DNA from: AP-15 sp963700185
Lineage (GTDB): Bacteria; Pseudomonadota; Alphaproteobacteria; ATCC43930; CGMCC-115725
Reading direction: 5' to 3'
Assembly (NCBI GenBank): GCA_963700185.1
Contig: CAVOWP010000030.1
Location: 434,001-498,000, forward strand
Length of the DNA stretch: 64,000 nucleotides
A program made the translations under genes and the position numbers. This document shows positions 25,917 through 36,400 of this stretch, one piece after another (position 1 is the stretch's first letter; each line of letters starts with the position of its first letter). The notes under the pieces were generated by a model. It saw only the letters and a list, made by a program, of their open reading frames with translations, was not told the origin of the DNA and ran no database searches.

Positions 25917-27124
25917 ATGCCGCTGCGATCGCCAATTGCATGGATGACCGTCCTATTCCTGGTGCTCCTCGCCGGGTCTGGCCGAGCGGCCGGGTTTGTC
26001 GACGCGGCCGAGCGTTACGTGGTGGTGCCCGATCGCGTCGGACGGGTGATGACGGCGAACCCGGCGGCGGATGTCCTCGTCTTTGTGCTGGCTCCGGAGA
26101 AGCTTTTGGGCTGGAGCGCTCCGCTGTCCCGCGGGCAGCGGGCCTATCTCCCGGCGAATTTCGCCCGGTTGCCGATCGTCGGCGGAGCGGTGCGGCCGAA
26201 CCCGGCGGAGACCGTCCAAGTGGTCGCGCGGATGCGCCCCGACCTGATCATCGAGGCGGGCCCGGTCACGCCGGAAGCTGCGGCGCGCGCCGAACAAATC
26301 CAGCAACAGACCGGGGTCCCCTACCTCGTCCTCGACAACAGCATCGAGGCGACCCCCCACACTTTGCGGATCATCGGTGCGCTGCTCGGCGCCGCCGAGC
26401 GCGGCGACGATCTGGCCAAATATGCCGATTACGCCATCGATGCGCTGCGCGGCAGATTGCTGATCGCACCGGCCGACGAGCGGCCGATCGTCTATTATGG
26501 CCGCGGACCGGACGGGCTCGAAACCGGTCTCGGCGGCTCGCAGGCGATGGCCGCCATCGACCAGGCCGGGGGTCATCAATGTCGCCGCCCGGCTCGGCCG
26601 CGGCGAGCTGACGAGGGTCACGCGCGACCAGGTCATCGACTGGAATCCGGCAATCATCATCGCCCAGCAACGAAGCTTTTATGATGCCCTTTTGCACAGC
26701 ACGGCGTGGCGCGGCCTGATCGCGGTTGCCAACAAAAGGGTCTATTTGGCTCCGGCCGATCCCTTCGGGTGGATCGACGACCCCCCGGGTGTCAACCGCA
26801 TCATCGGGTTGTATTGGCTCACCGCCCTGTTCTATCCCGATCAGTATCAGGAGGATTTGCGGACCAACGTCCGCGAGTTCTACGACAAATTCTACCGGAT
26901 AAAGCTGACGGATCGGCAGCTCGAAGCGCTGGTTCGCCCGGCCGAATCGCGCGCCGGCGAATCCCAGCGCCAGATCGGCGTGCCGCTGCTTGGTGCCGAG
27001 CCCGTGCCGTTCCCCAATGCCGCGCCGAATGCGCCGATGCCGAGCGGCCAGGCCTCCCGGGCGAGGCGGCCTCGGCGCGCCCGGGCTGCCCAACCCAGCG
27101 GGTGTCCCCGCCAATCCACAATAA
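25917..27124 (+). pseudogene. FecB/BtuF-like periplasmic metal-chelate binding protein, two frameshifts
   Basis: Start at the ATG after GTCGAGGGGCGC; signal peptide WMTVLFLVLLAGSGRAAG. The type III substrate-binding fold shows RVMTANPAADVLVFVL, LPIVGGAVRPNPAETVQ, RPDLIIEAG, DNSIEATPHTLRIIG. An extra G in a run of five near 26572 separates it from VINVAARLG...RDQVIDWNPAIIIAQQ and VYLAPADPFGWID. A second extra base near 27055 precedes a Gly/Pro-rich tail ending GVPANPQ. Such proteins deliver ferric siderophores, haem or cobalamin to an ABC importer; no permease or ATPase is adjacent. Confidence 0.8.
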
Positions 27125-27144
27125 GCCTCCGCCTGGGCAGCCGC

Positions 27145-27471
27145 CTACGATTCGGTAGCCCGCACAAAGCAGACGATCCCGCGCTGTGGTGTCCAGCACA
27201 CGACGGCGCGACCGGTCGGATTGTCGGTGCGCTGCAGGATCTTGTCGGGCGGCACCGCGAACCAGGCTTCGCCGATCAATGCCTCGTAATGATCGCCTTC
27301 GATACGGTAGTCGGTGGCGCGGCAGTCCGATACCGAGCAGCAGGAGATGCTGGTACCGGGCTCGACGAGGCTGCGGAACCAGGGTGCGAGGGCGGGATCG
27401 GCATTTGGCGGAGGGTCGGCCATGGCCGTGCCGGCGAGCAACATCATCGCGGCAAGAAAGAACGGCCTCAT
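27145..27471 (-). CDS. Small exported cysteine-containing protein
   Basis: 108 aa. Signal peptide RPFFLAAMMLLAGTAMA, then a compact domain with SISCCSVSDCRATDYR and VCWTPQRGIVCFV: five cysteines in all, able to form disulfides in the periplasm. I have seen similar small secreted proteins in Hyphomicrobiales but cannot name a function. It converges on the binding-protein gene. Confidence 0.75.
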   Translation of the reverse strand: MRPFFLAAMMLLAGTAMADPPPNADPALAPWFRSLVEPGTSISCCSVSDCRATDYRIEGDHYEALIGEAWFAVPPDKILQRTDNPTGRAVVCWTPQRGIVCFVRATES

Positions 27472-27621
27472 TGCGCGTGCCGCCGGCTTTCCGAAGAAGC
27501 GAACGCCATTTGATGACCTCCGACGCGGGAGGCGTGACGACAGATTAGCGCAACGCCGCGATGATGCCCAAAGCCTTGACCCGACCGTGCAAGAACGCGG
27601 CCGATCAAACGTCGGTTGCGC

Positions 27622-28839
27622 TCAGGCCGTTCCCTTGCGGGAGCCCTCCGTCGGGGTTTTTGCGACTGCCATAATCGCACCGATCAGCAGAGCCATCAGC
27701 GGCATCGGTGATCTCCGCCGAGCGGCCGGGGAGGTAGGTTTCCGCCCAACTGGCGGCAAACAGCATGGTCGCGACGAGAATGGTGGATACCCCGGACCGC
27801 AACCCGCTCTTGTCGAGCAACCATATCAGGGCGCCGTAGAGAAAGGTCTTATCGAGAAAGGACAGTTATGTTGACTTCGACCGAGCCGTACAGAAAGCTG
27901 CGAAATGGTGTCCAGCCGAACGCCCGGCCGTAGGCGCTGAACTGGAACGGCTCCAGCCGCTCGGCTAGAATGTAGGCCGACAACAGCAGGGCAGTGGCAG
28001 CCGACCCGGATCCGCGCACTGACGCTGATGGCGAGCAGAAGCCACACGGCAAGAGCGATCGCCGCCCCGCCGATCTCCGCGGCGCTCAGTGTCTTACCGA
28101 TGATCAGCACCCTGGCGGCCAGCACCGCGGCGATAAACAGCGGAAAGAGCAGCCATCCGCGCCGCGGTCCGCCAGACGACTCGATCAGGCTGCCGATCGT
28201 CAGCCAGATCGCGGTGTAGCGAAACAGGTCATAGCCGTTCGGGCGCGGATGGAAAACGACCGGCTTCAGCGCATCCCAGTATTTGTGCAGGTCGATCGTG
28301 GGTACATAGGGATATAGCCGATAACCGAGCCATACCCCGAGCAACAGGCAAGGAACGCGGTTGGCGGCGATTTCGCGAAATGGCAGCCAGAGAAAATCTT
28401 CGCCGGCGAAATTTCCGACGATTGCGCCCAGCACCGTCCCGATCAGGTTTGCATAGACGTCGTCCGCCGCGGATACCCGCCCTGCGATATAGTATTGCGC
28501 CAGCTCCATCGTCGTGCTGAGAAGCCCGCCGGCGAGGGTGACGAGCAGGATCCGCCGCAAGGTGCGGCCGCTTCCGGCGAGGGCGAGGCTCGCGAAAAAG
28601 CCGAGCGGCAGGTAGAAAAATATGTTTGCAACGAAGTCGCCGCGGCCTGGCGTCTCGGCCCAGCTCTGTAAGAGATGTCTTAGCGGACCGACGCCGCCTT
28701 CGGGCGTGGTGGAAGGTGAACGGGTAGAGAGAACCGTAAAGGATGACGGCGACGATGATCGCCGCCGCAATCAGAAGGCCTTTGTTGAACCTGTGTGCGC
28801 CGCGAGAAGCCAGATGGCCGATTTGCGCGATGTGTTCAC
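27622..28839 (-). pseudogene. VanZ-like membrane protein with multiple frameshifts
   Basis: Pieces in successive frames make one membrane protein: KSAIWLLAAH (from a GTG overlapping the SDR stop as GTGA), GLLIAAAIIVAVILYGSLYP, then GDFVANIFFYLPLGFFASLA and TTMELAQYYIAGRVSAADDV, the VanZ-core motif, followed by WLLLAISVSA, ILAERLEPFQFSAYGRAFGW, ILVATMLFAASWAETYLPGR and MALLIGAIMAVAKTP. Joining them needs five single-base corrections, four of which equal one surplus base. VanZ-family proteins are linked to envelope or teicoplanin resistance; the role here is unknown. The density of shifts leaves open genuine decay. Confidence 0.72.
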
Positions 28840-29756
28840 TCCATCGGCAGCCCCGGATGCACCGCCCTTCCGTCGCCGAGCGGCGTGAATTGCGGAGCGA
28901 GCGCCGGGATCGCAACCTCGGCGAGCGTTTCCGGCGTCCAGCCGCCCTGGCGGTGCACCATGCGGACCGGCCGCATGTGACCGTAGAGCGACAGTTCGCC
29001 GGCGCGCTGATGAAATACTTGGCCGTTGACTTGGCTCGCCTGATCGGAGGCGAGAAAGACGCAGAGCGGCGCGATTGCGTCGGCCCGACTGCGGCGCAGC
29101 CGCTCCTCGCGCACCGCCGCCGCTTGCGGGTCCTTTGGCGTTGGGACCGAGCGGGTCATCCGGGTGTCGGCCGACGGGCAGATCACGTTGACGGCGATGC
29201 CTCTGGAGGCGTTCTCCATCGCGACGATACGGGCCAGCGCGACGATCCCGAGCTTGGCGGCACCGTAATTGCACTGGCCGACATTGCCGAGCAGTCCCGA
29301 GGTCGACGAAACCATGATGATCCGCCCGTAATTCTGCTCGCGAAACAGGTTTATCGCCGCGCGGTTGACGTTGAAGTGGCCGTTCAGGTGCACGTCGATG
29401 ACGGACTGCCAATCGTCGGGGAACATATTGTGGAACATCTTGTCGCGCAGGATGCCGGCGGCATTGAAGACGATGTGCAGCCCGCCGAAGGTGTCGCGCG
29501 CCTGCTGCACCATTTCGAGGCAGTCGTCGAATTTGGCGACCGAGCCGTAATTGGCGACCGCGTCGCCGCCCGCGGCCTTGATCTGGTCGACGATTTCTTG
29601 CGCCGGCGTCTGGTCCGAGCCCTCGCCGGTGCCGCTGGTGCCGGGGTCATTGATGACGACCTTGGCCCCGTGCGCGGCCATCAGCTTGGCAACTTCGGCC
29701 CCAACCCCGCGGCCCGCTCCCGCACATATCGCGACCCGCCCTTCGAGCATGCCCAT
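28836..29756 (-). CDS. SDR-family dehydrogenase (3-hydroxyacyl-CoA dehydrogenase-like)
   Basis: 306 aa. Cofactor motif GAGRGVGAEVA (TGxxxGxG type) near residues 13-23, NAAG at 98-101, catalytic Tyr164 and Lys168 in YGAAK, preceded by MVSSTSG. The long insertion DPGTSGTGEGSDQTPAQE is that of the multifunctional-enzyme/HSD17B4-like SDR group acting on acyl-CoA or steroid intermediates, usually with NAD. Fits the acyl-CoA catabolic theme of the thiolase pair. The VanZ gene follows in GTGA overlap. Confidence 0.9.
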   Translation of the reverse strand: MGMLEGRVAICAGAGRGVGAEVAKLMAAHGAKVVINDPGTSGTGEGSDQTPAQEIVDQIKAAGGDAVANYGSVAKFDDCLEMVQQARDTFGGLHIVFNAAGILRDKMFHNMFPDDWQSVIDVHLNGHFNVNRAAINLFREQNYGRIIMVSSTSGLLGNVGQCNYGAAKLGIVALARIVAMENASRGIAVNVICPSADTRMTRSVPTPKDPQAAAVREERLRRSRADAIAPLCVFLASDQASQVNGQVFHQRAGELSLYGHMRPVRMVHRQGGWTPETLAEVAIPALAPQFTPLGDGRAVHPGLPME

Positions 29757-29882
29757 TCCTCACATTCCTCGCTCCGATCCTCGCGCGGTTGTCGCGGGCT
29801 GTACGGTTTTTGTCAATCAAACCAGCGGCGAGTGCCGCATAATCAGCGCCATGGACACAGCGGCGAAGTGCGGGGGGAGCCG

Positions 29883-30875
29883 ATGGCAGACGTGACGGTG
29901 TATTTTGCCACAAACCGGATGCCGCAAGGCGCGATGACCGACTGGCACAGCTATCGGGCCGACATCATACCGCCGACGGATCCGAGCCAGACCATTTATG
30001 CCGAGGCCTTTGTCGAGGGGACCGACCTGGCGTTCGAGGGCAGCGGCACGATTGCCGCGATATCGCATCCCCAGACGGGCGGGTTTGAAATGGGGGTCGT
30101 TCAGGACATCGTCGGCTCGGGGAAGAACATCCTCGTTTTCATTCACGGCTTCGCCAATTCGTTTTTGAACTCGATCGCCCGCGCGGCCTACAATCGCGAG
30201 TGGTTCGCCGCCTCGGGCAAGAACGCCGCCGACACTACCGTCATCGCCTTCAGCTGGCCGTCTTTGGGTCAGCTGTTCGCCGCGCCGCCGCACCTTCTCC
30301 CGGACGACTATCTGCGGGACCAGAGCAAGGCCGGGCAATCGGCCTTCCACATTGCGAGCTTTTTCGCGAACCTCCAGCCGATGCTGACGCAGGTGCGCAG
30401 CCAGGGAAGGCGGGTGTTTCTGCTCGCCCACAGCATGGGCAATTTCGCACTGGCGGCGGCGGTCGAAAGCTGGTTCAGCCACGGCAACCCAGCCGTCACA
30501 TTGTTTGACGAGGTGTTCCTGCCGGCGGCCGACGAGCGTTGGGACAGTTTCACTCTTCCGATGGGAGCGAGACTGACCCGGCTGCCCGCTCTCACTCCGA
30601 GAATTTCGAGCTACTACAGTATTCGAGACATCGCCCTTTACCTCAGTGTCTCGGTCAATTTTATTCCGCGGCTGGGGCACGAAGGCCCAATCCACAAGAC
30701 CGATCCCGCGCTCTACCCGCCGGCGCGGTTCCGCATGCTCGATTGCGCCGAGGTCGGCGACTACGATTTGTGGAGCCCGCCCGATGCGAGCCACCAGTAT
30801 TACCGCCGCTCGCCCAAGGTGCGCGCCGATATCGTTGCCGCAATGTGCAAAGACCCGAACCTGCCTGGCGTCTGA
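29883..30875 (+). CDS. DUF900 family alpha/beta hydrolase
   Basis: 330 aa. Start at the ATG after CGGGGGGAGCC; the frame is open far upstream but that part lies antisense to the SDR gene. VTVYFATNRM at the start, NILVFIHGFANSF at 82-94, nucleophile Ser184 in AHSMGN. DUF900 proteins are esterase-like with unknown substrates. No signal peptide, so cytoplasmic. Confidence 0.85.
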   Translation: MADVTVYFATNRMPQGAMTDWHSYRADIIPPTDPSQTIYAEAFVEGTDLAFEGSGTIAAISHPQTGGFEMGVVQDIVGSGKNILVFIHGFANSFLNSIARAAYNREWFAASGKNAADTTVIAFSWPSLGQLFAAPPHLLPDDYLRDQSKAGQSAFHIASFFANLQPMLTQVRSQGRRVFLLAHSMGNFALAAAVESWFSHGNPAVTLFDEVFLPAADERWDSFTLPMGARLTRLPALTPRISSYYSIRDIALYLSVSVNFIPRLGHEGPIHKTDPALYPPARFRMLDCAEVGDYDLWSPPDASHQYYRRSPKVRADIVAAMCKDPNLPGV

Positions 30876-30913
30876 TTCAGCTATAATGAAGCGCGGGACG
30901 CCGGCCGCGTCGT

Positions 30914-32323
30914 TCAGAACCGGAACGTCAAGCCGAGGCTGAAATTATCCTGGTTCTGCACGACGCCGATCGGGGCCGTCGAGGATACGTTCGGCGGCGA
31001 GCGGTTCGTCAACTTCGCAGTGAAGGCGTGAATATAGGCAAATTGGAGGGCGACGCCCTCCGAGATCGTGAAGGTAAATCCGGTCGAGGCATGCGCGGTC
31101 GTAATGACCGGCGCAATCGCCAGCAACTGATCACCGGAAAGCGCCTGATTGGAGATCTGGCCACCGGCGCGCAACACCAGTTGCGGCAAGGCGCGATATT
31201 GAACGCCGATCGAAAAAATATCGGCATCACGGTAGGCTTGCGGGATGTTCAGTGCGATGTCCCCGCCGGAATCCGCTTTAAATCTGATTTTTAGCTCCTG
31301 AAAAGCGCCGCCCCAGAATGTGCGGTGATAGTCGAAGGCGATCAACAGATCCGATGTCAGCTCATGACTGACACCGACGCCGAAATCGGCCGGCAGCTGA
31401 AAGTCCAGAACGCGGAAGCTGCCGGGTAGCGAGACCTGCTCGCCGCCCGGCGAGATCGCGACAATCCTTCCGGTGGTTCCCGACAGGTCCGGCAACAGCG
31501 TCTTAAAGCGATAGCTGATCCCCAGGATCGAGCCCTCATCCAACCGGTATGTTGCCCCGAGGCGGCCGCTGATTCCGAAGGCATCGGTGCCGAACTTGAT
31601 TTCCGGCGGCCTGCTGAAAGAAAAATAGGCGCCGCCCGTAGTGCCCAAAACGGGCCCGATCGTCGGAAGCAGGCTCCCGAAGGCACGGCCCTGGGCGGCC
31701 AATGTAGCGAGCTGGTCGGCGCTGCCGAGGTCTGAGAGGCTGAGTCCGGCAAACACGCCCTCGAAGGCCCCCCCGACCGCCAGTGCCGGAGTAATCTGGT
31801 AAGCCGCGGCAAGCGGAGCCCGCAGGAAGAGGGCTTTGCTCGACACGGCGAGACCGGTGTCGATCCCGGACGGGGTGCGGGACAAGAAGCTGTCGTGGCC
31901 GTATTCGGTGCCGAGACCACCAATCGAAAACACGCCCAACCCCAAGCCGAAATCGCCCGCTCGCCAGACATAATCGAGGTTAGGCGAGTAATAGGCGTGA
32001 AACGCGGGCCACCGATCGGTCGTCGCGATTTCGCCTGTCGCAAGGCCCCGGACCTCGAGAGTGTTCGGCGCGTCGAGGTTGAGCTGCAACTCCGCGGACT
32101 GGCCGAGCGGCATCAGGAGGATCGTCGCAACGTTGTTCGCCATCGCGCTGCCGCCGACGTCATAGGCGAGGGCGGCACCGCCCATCGACCGCGGCACGGT
32201 CCCGATCCCCTCGAACGACAAGAGGTCCGTCGAGGTGGCCGGTTGCGTGAAGGATGCCAACAAACCAATCGCGAGCGCGAAGGTCACACGGAGGCGCGCC
32301 CACGCAGGGTATCGATCGTGCAT
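30914..32323 (-). CDS. FadL/OmpP1/TodX-like outer-membrane transport protein
   Basis: 469 aa. Signal peptide (RVTFALAIGLLASFTQPATS), then the FadL N-terminal plug signature GIGTVPRSMGGAALAYDV with NNVATILLMPLGQ, many alternating beta strands, and a C-terminal aromatic NFSLGLTFRF suited to the BAM complex. FadL proteins let hydrophobic compounds such as long-chain fatty acids or aromatics cross the outer membrane. Nothing next to it fixes the substrate. It converges on the DUF900 gene with a 38-bp gap. Confidence 0.9.
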   Translation of the reverse strand: MHDRYPAWARLRVTFALAIGLLASFTQPATSTDLLSFEGIGTVPRSMGGAALAYDVGGSAMANNVATILLMPLGQSAELQLNLDAPNTLEVRGLATGEIATTDRWPAFHAYYSPNLDYVWRAGDFGLGLGVFSIGGLGTEYGHDSFLSRTPSGIDTGLAVSSKALFLRAPLAAAYQITPALAVGGAFEGVFAGLSLSDLGSADQLATLAAQGRAFGSLLPTIGPVLGTTGGAYFSFSRPPEIKFGTDAFGISGRLGATYRLDEGSILGISYRFKTLLPDLSGTTGRIVAISPGGEQVSLPGSFRVLDFQLPADFGVGVSHELTSDLLIAFDYHRTFWGGAFQELKIRFKADSGGDIALNIPQAYRDADIFSIGVQYRALPQLVLRAGGQISNQALSGDQLLAIAPVITTAHASTGFTFTISEGVALQFAYIHAFTAKLTNRSPPNVSSTAPIGVVQNQDNFSLGLTFRF

Positions 32324-32605
32324 TCCGCTACCGATCCGTAAACATGTAACGGATGACTAACGTGGTTGCGCCGCTAACCCGAAAGAGTAATAAATTTCTT
32401 CAGTCGCGCAACTGACGAGGGGATCGCCGATCGCCGATCCTGCCGGGGGTTGCCGCGGACACGGGCGATCTGGTGAAACAGTGGCTGCCGAGGGAATCAA
32501 TAGCGCAAATGCAACCCAACAGCAACGGGCGGGTGCCCATTTAACAAACAACTCGGGCCGGCCCCGCTAGACGGGATCGCAGCTGTCCGGAACTAGGGAC
32601 TGCGC
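32324..32605. other. Divergent intergenic region, porin and methyltransferase
   Basis: About 280 bp, richer in A+T around 32345-32400 than its surroundings; both genes start from it. No motif can be assigned with confidence. Confidence 0.4.
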
Positions 32606-33493
32606 ATGAGCAGTGAAGACGAGGTGCGATGCCGCGCGTCGCCGGACAGCTGGGTATCCAAAGTGGTAGAATACTACAACCACACCAGGTTCGACTACTG
32701 GCTTTTATGGCAAGACAGGAATAGCCTTGCTTTCCATTTCGGATATTACGAAGACGGCATAGACAATCACTCCCGCGCTTTAGAAAACGGCAACCATGTG
32801 CTGGCCAACATTGCCGGCATCGGTGCCGGACAGCGGGTGCTCGATGCGGGTTGCGGCCTCGGCGGCAGCAGCCTCTGGCTGGCCGGTCGGCGGGGGGCCC
32901 ATTCGGTCGGCATCACGACCGTCGAGCACCAGGTGCGAATGGCACGCGCGATCGCGGCTCGCCGCTCGCTGTCCGACAAAGCGCGGTTCGTGCAGGCCGA
33001 CTACACGGCGATGCCGTTTACCGATGAGTCTTTTGATGTCGTCTGGGCCTTCGAAAGCCTCTGCCACGCGGCCGAAAAGGCTGCCTTCTACCGCGAAGCG
33101 GCTCGCGTGCTGCGCCCGGGCGGGCGTCTCGTCGTCGCCGAATACGTTCGGGCGTCGCGCTGCTGCGACGGCACCGCGCAAATGCTGCTCGGCGAATGGC
33201 TCGAGGGTTGGGCGATCCCCGACCTCTACACTTCGGATGAGCATTTGGCGGCGGCGAGCAATGCCGGATTTCATGATACAGAATTGCGCGATTATACCTG
33301 GTCGACACGGCGCTCATTGCGGCGGCTCTACAAGCTCGCCTGTATTGCCACCCCGATCGACTGGACGCTTTACCTGTTGAGGCTGCGTTCCGGGCGGCAG
33401 CACGGCAATGTCGTCGCCGCGCTGCGGCAATACCAAGCGCTGAAATGCGGGTTGTGGTTCTATGGAATACTGACCGCGAGCAAACCATGCTAG
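32606..33493 (+). CDS. Class I SAM-dependent methyltransferase (UbiE / tocopherol-methyltransferase-like)
   Basis: 295 aa. SAM motif I VLDAGCGLGGSS at 78-89, acidic loop VQADYTAMPFTDESFDVVW, post-motif VLRPGGRLVVAEY. The N-terminal VVEYYNHTRFDYWLLWQD and the SLCHAAEKAAFYREAARVL segment resemble sterol, tocopherol or small-lipid C-methyltransferases. The next gene starts inside its last codons (7-bp overlap), so the two are translated together; the methyl acceptor is probably linked to the signalling protein or its pathway (inference). Confidence 0.9.
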   Translation: MSSEDEVRCRASPDSWVSKVVEYYNHTRFDYWLLWQDRNSLAFHFGYYEDGIDNHSRALENGNHVLANIAGIGAGQRVLDAGCGLGGSSLWLAGRRGAHSVGITTVEHQVRMARAIAARRSLSDKARFVQADYTAMPFTDESFDVVWAFESLCHAAEKAAFYREAARVLRPGGRLVVAEYVRASRCCDGTAQMLLGEWLEGWAIPDLYTSDEHLAAASNAGFHDTELRDYTWSTRRSLRRLYKLACIATPIDWTLYLLRLRSGRQHGNVVAALRQYQALKCGLWFYGILTASKPC

Positions 33494-36400
33494 GGGCGCC
33501 GCATCATCGCGCCGCGGATTTGCGGATATTCGTGCCGGGATACACGGTCCTGGCGCGCGCGTGGGATGATGCCCGCACGATCACCTTTCAGGGCAGAGGA
33601 ACCGAAAGCGGCGCGCCGGTCTTCATCAAGACGCCCAAGGCGCGGCCACCTCCGGCCGAGGACCTTCTGGCGCTGCAGCGCGATTACGATGTTGGGACAT
33701 CGCTCCGATCATCCGGGACGTTATCGGCGGTCGCGCATTTGCGCCACGGTGACACCGAGTATCTGGTGTTTCCCGATGACGGATTGAGACCGGCAGGTGA
33801 ACTCTTGCTGATCGAACGCCCGGGTATCGCCCTCTGTCTCGAATTTGCCGTGCGTCTCGCCAACATCCTCGATCGGCTGCACCGGACCCAAATTATCCAC
33901 AAGAACCTCAACCCCTACAGCGTCTGGTTCGATTTGCGCTCGCTGGAGACCAAGATCAGCGATTTCTCGCTCGCTGTGCGGTCCCGGGAGCCGGCGCCTG
34001 CGCCGCACAGCCTCACCCAGCCACAAGGCGATCCGCGATACATTGCGCCCGAGCAGACCGGAAGGATCCCGCGTGGGACGGACCCGCGCACCGATCTCTA
34101 CTCTTTGGGCGCGCTCCTTTACCATGTCGTCACCGGTAGGCCGCCATTCGGCGGTACCGAGGTGCTGGAACTGTTGCATGCGCACCTCGCCCGGTTGCCG
34201 CTCCCGCCCCACGCGATCGACGATAAAATTCCCGAGCCACTCTCACAGATCGTCATGAAGCTTTTGGCTAAGGTGCCGGAAGAGCGCTATCAGACGGCCA
34301 AAGGCCTGGAAATGGACCTGGGCGAATGCCTGACGCAGTGGCACGCGCATGGCCGGATCGGCGGCATCATCCCAGGGGCGCGCGATGCCGCGGCTTCATT
34401 CCGGATGCCCAGCAAGCTGTACGGACGTGAGCGCCACCTCGCGGTGATTAGGGCGGCACTGGAGCGGGCCGGGCGCGGCACTACGGAACTGGTTCTGGTG
34501 GAAGGCGCGCCCGGTGTCGGGAAATCGCAGCTGGTCAGAGCCATCGAGCCGGAGGCCCGCGAGCACGGCGCTTTTATTACCGCCAAGTTCGACCAATTCA
34601 AACAGAACGAGCCTTATTCGTTTATCGCTCAAGCGTTCAGAGAATTGACCCGCCAGCTGCTGTTCGGCAGCGAAGAGCAACTCCAGCTGTGGCGGCGGCG
34701 CCTCGGCAACTCGCTCGGCAGAAACGGCAGGGTGATCACCGACGTCGTTCCGGACATCGAGCTGATCATCGGCAGCCAGCCCGTCGTCCAGACTCTGCCG
34801 GCAGCGGAAAAACGCAATCTCTTCAACCGCCTGTTCCGTCGCTTCATCCGCGTCTTCGCGCGAGCGGACCACCTGCTGACGATGTTCCTCGACGATTTGC
34901 AGTGGGCGGATCCGGCCTCGCTCGAGCTGCTGAGAACGCTGGTGACCGATCCCCAGAGCGGCCACTTCCTCGTGATCGGCGCATATCGCCGTACCGAGTC
35001 CAACGGTTACGATCCCGTTGCCCATTCGCTCGACGATTTGACCAGCGTCGATGTGTCGATGAGCCGCGTCGAGCTCGTGGGGCTCGAACCGTGCGACGTT
35101 GCAGACCTGCTCCGGGATACATTCCAGGGCCCGGCAGCGGAGATTGCTGCTCTCGCGGCGCTCGTCCTCCAAAAGACCGACGGAAACCCCTTTTTCATAA
35201 GCCAGTTCTTGTCGTTTCTGCACCGCGACGGGCTGATAGAGTTCGATTACCGGGCCGGCAGATGGATATGGGACCTGCGCCGCATATCGGCACAGGGCAT
35301 CACCGAGGATGTCCTCGAGCTGATGAGCCGCAAGTTCGTCAGGCTGCCGCCGCTCACCAGGGAAGCGCTCAAATCGGCTTCGTGCATGGGCAGCCGCTTC
35401 GATCTGGCGCGGCTCGCCCTGGTAATGGGCTCGGCCGAGGAGGCATTGGCTGATGCCCTTCGCGCGGCCGAACGGGAAGGCTTGATCCTGCAGTTCGACG
35501 CTGCGGATGCCCCGGACCCCGCCGTCGAGATCGCGGTGGCGGCGCCACGGGCCGCCGTGATCTTCCAATTCCTCCACGATCGGGTCCAGCAGGCGGCGCA
35601 CGCGTTGATCCCCTCCGAGGCTCGCCAGGCGCTGCGTCTGAGGATCGGACGGATGTTGCTGGCGAGCCTGCCTCCGGAAGAACGGCAGGCCGCCCCCTTC
35701 GAGGTTCTCGATAATCTCAACGAGGGTGCGGCGCTGGTGACCGCGCCGGCGGAGCGCGAGGAGATCGCGCGCCTCAACCTGGCCGCCGGGCGCCGGGCGC
35801 GGGATTCGACCGCCTACGATGCGGCACTCGGCTATTTCAGAAGCGGAATGGGCGTCTTGGCTGCAGATGCCTGGGAGGATGTCTATCAACTCGCCTTCGA
35901 CCTCCACCTCGAGTGTTTCGAGTGCGCCTATGTGACCGGGCATATGGATGAGGCGAACCAGCTTTTTTTGGAGGTTCTTACCAGCGCCAAGACCAGGATC
36001 GACAAGTCGAAAGCGTATTACACAAAGATCCTCCTCAGTACCGCGCTCGATCCCAGTGAAGAGGCAATCGGGATGGGGATCGAGGCGCTGCAGCTATTCG
36101 GCCAGAAGCTGCCGAGTGCTCCGACGAGGCTGCGCCTTCTGGCGGAGATCTGTCGCGTGATGTGCTTGCTGCGTGGCCGTCGCGCCCACGCTCTTCACTC
36201 GCTGTCGCCGATGACCGATCTCGACCACCGGGCAACCATCGGTCTGCTGATGAGCATTTGCCCGGCGGCGTATTTCCACAATCCCGATCTGATGGCGCTC
36301 GCGGCGCTCAGGATCGTCGGCTTGTCATTGCGCCACGGCAACGCCAGTGCCTCTTCCTTCGGTTATGTGCTGTACGCCCTCATTCGGGGCGCATTGTTCG

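Noticed and set aside
28743..29882. Extension of the DUF900 frame upstream
   Set aside because: It is antisense to the SDR gene; a good ribosome site marks the start at 29883.
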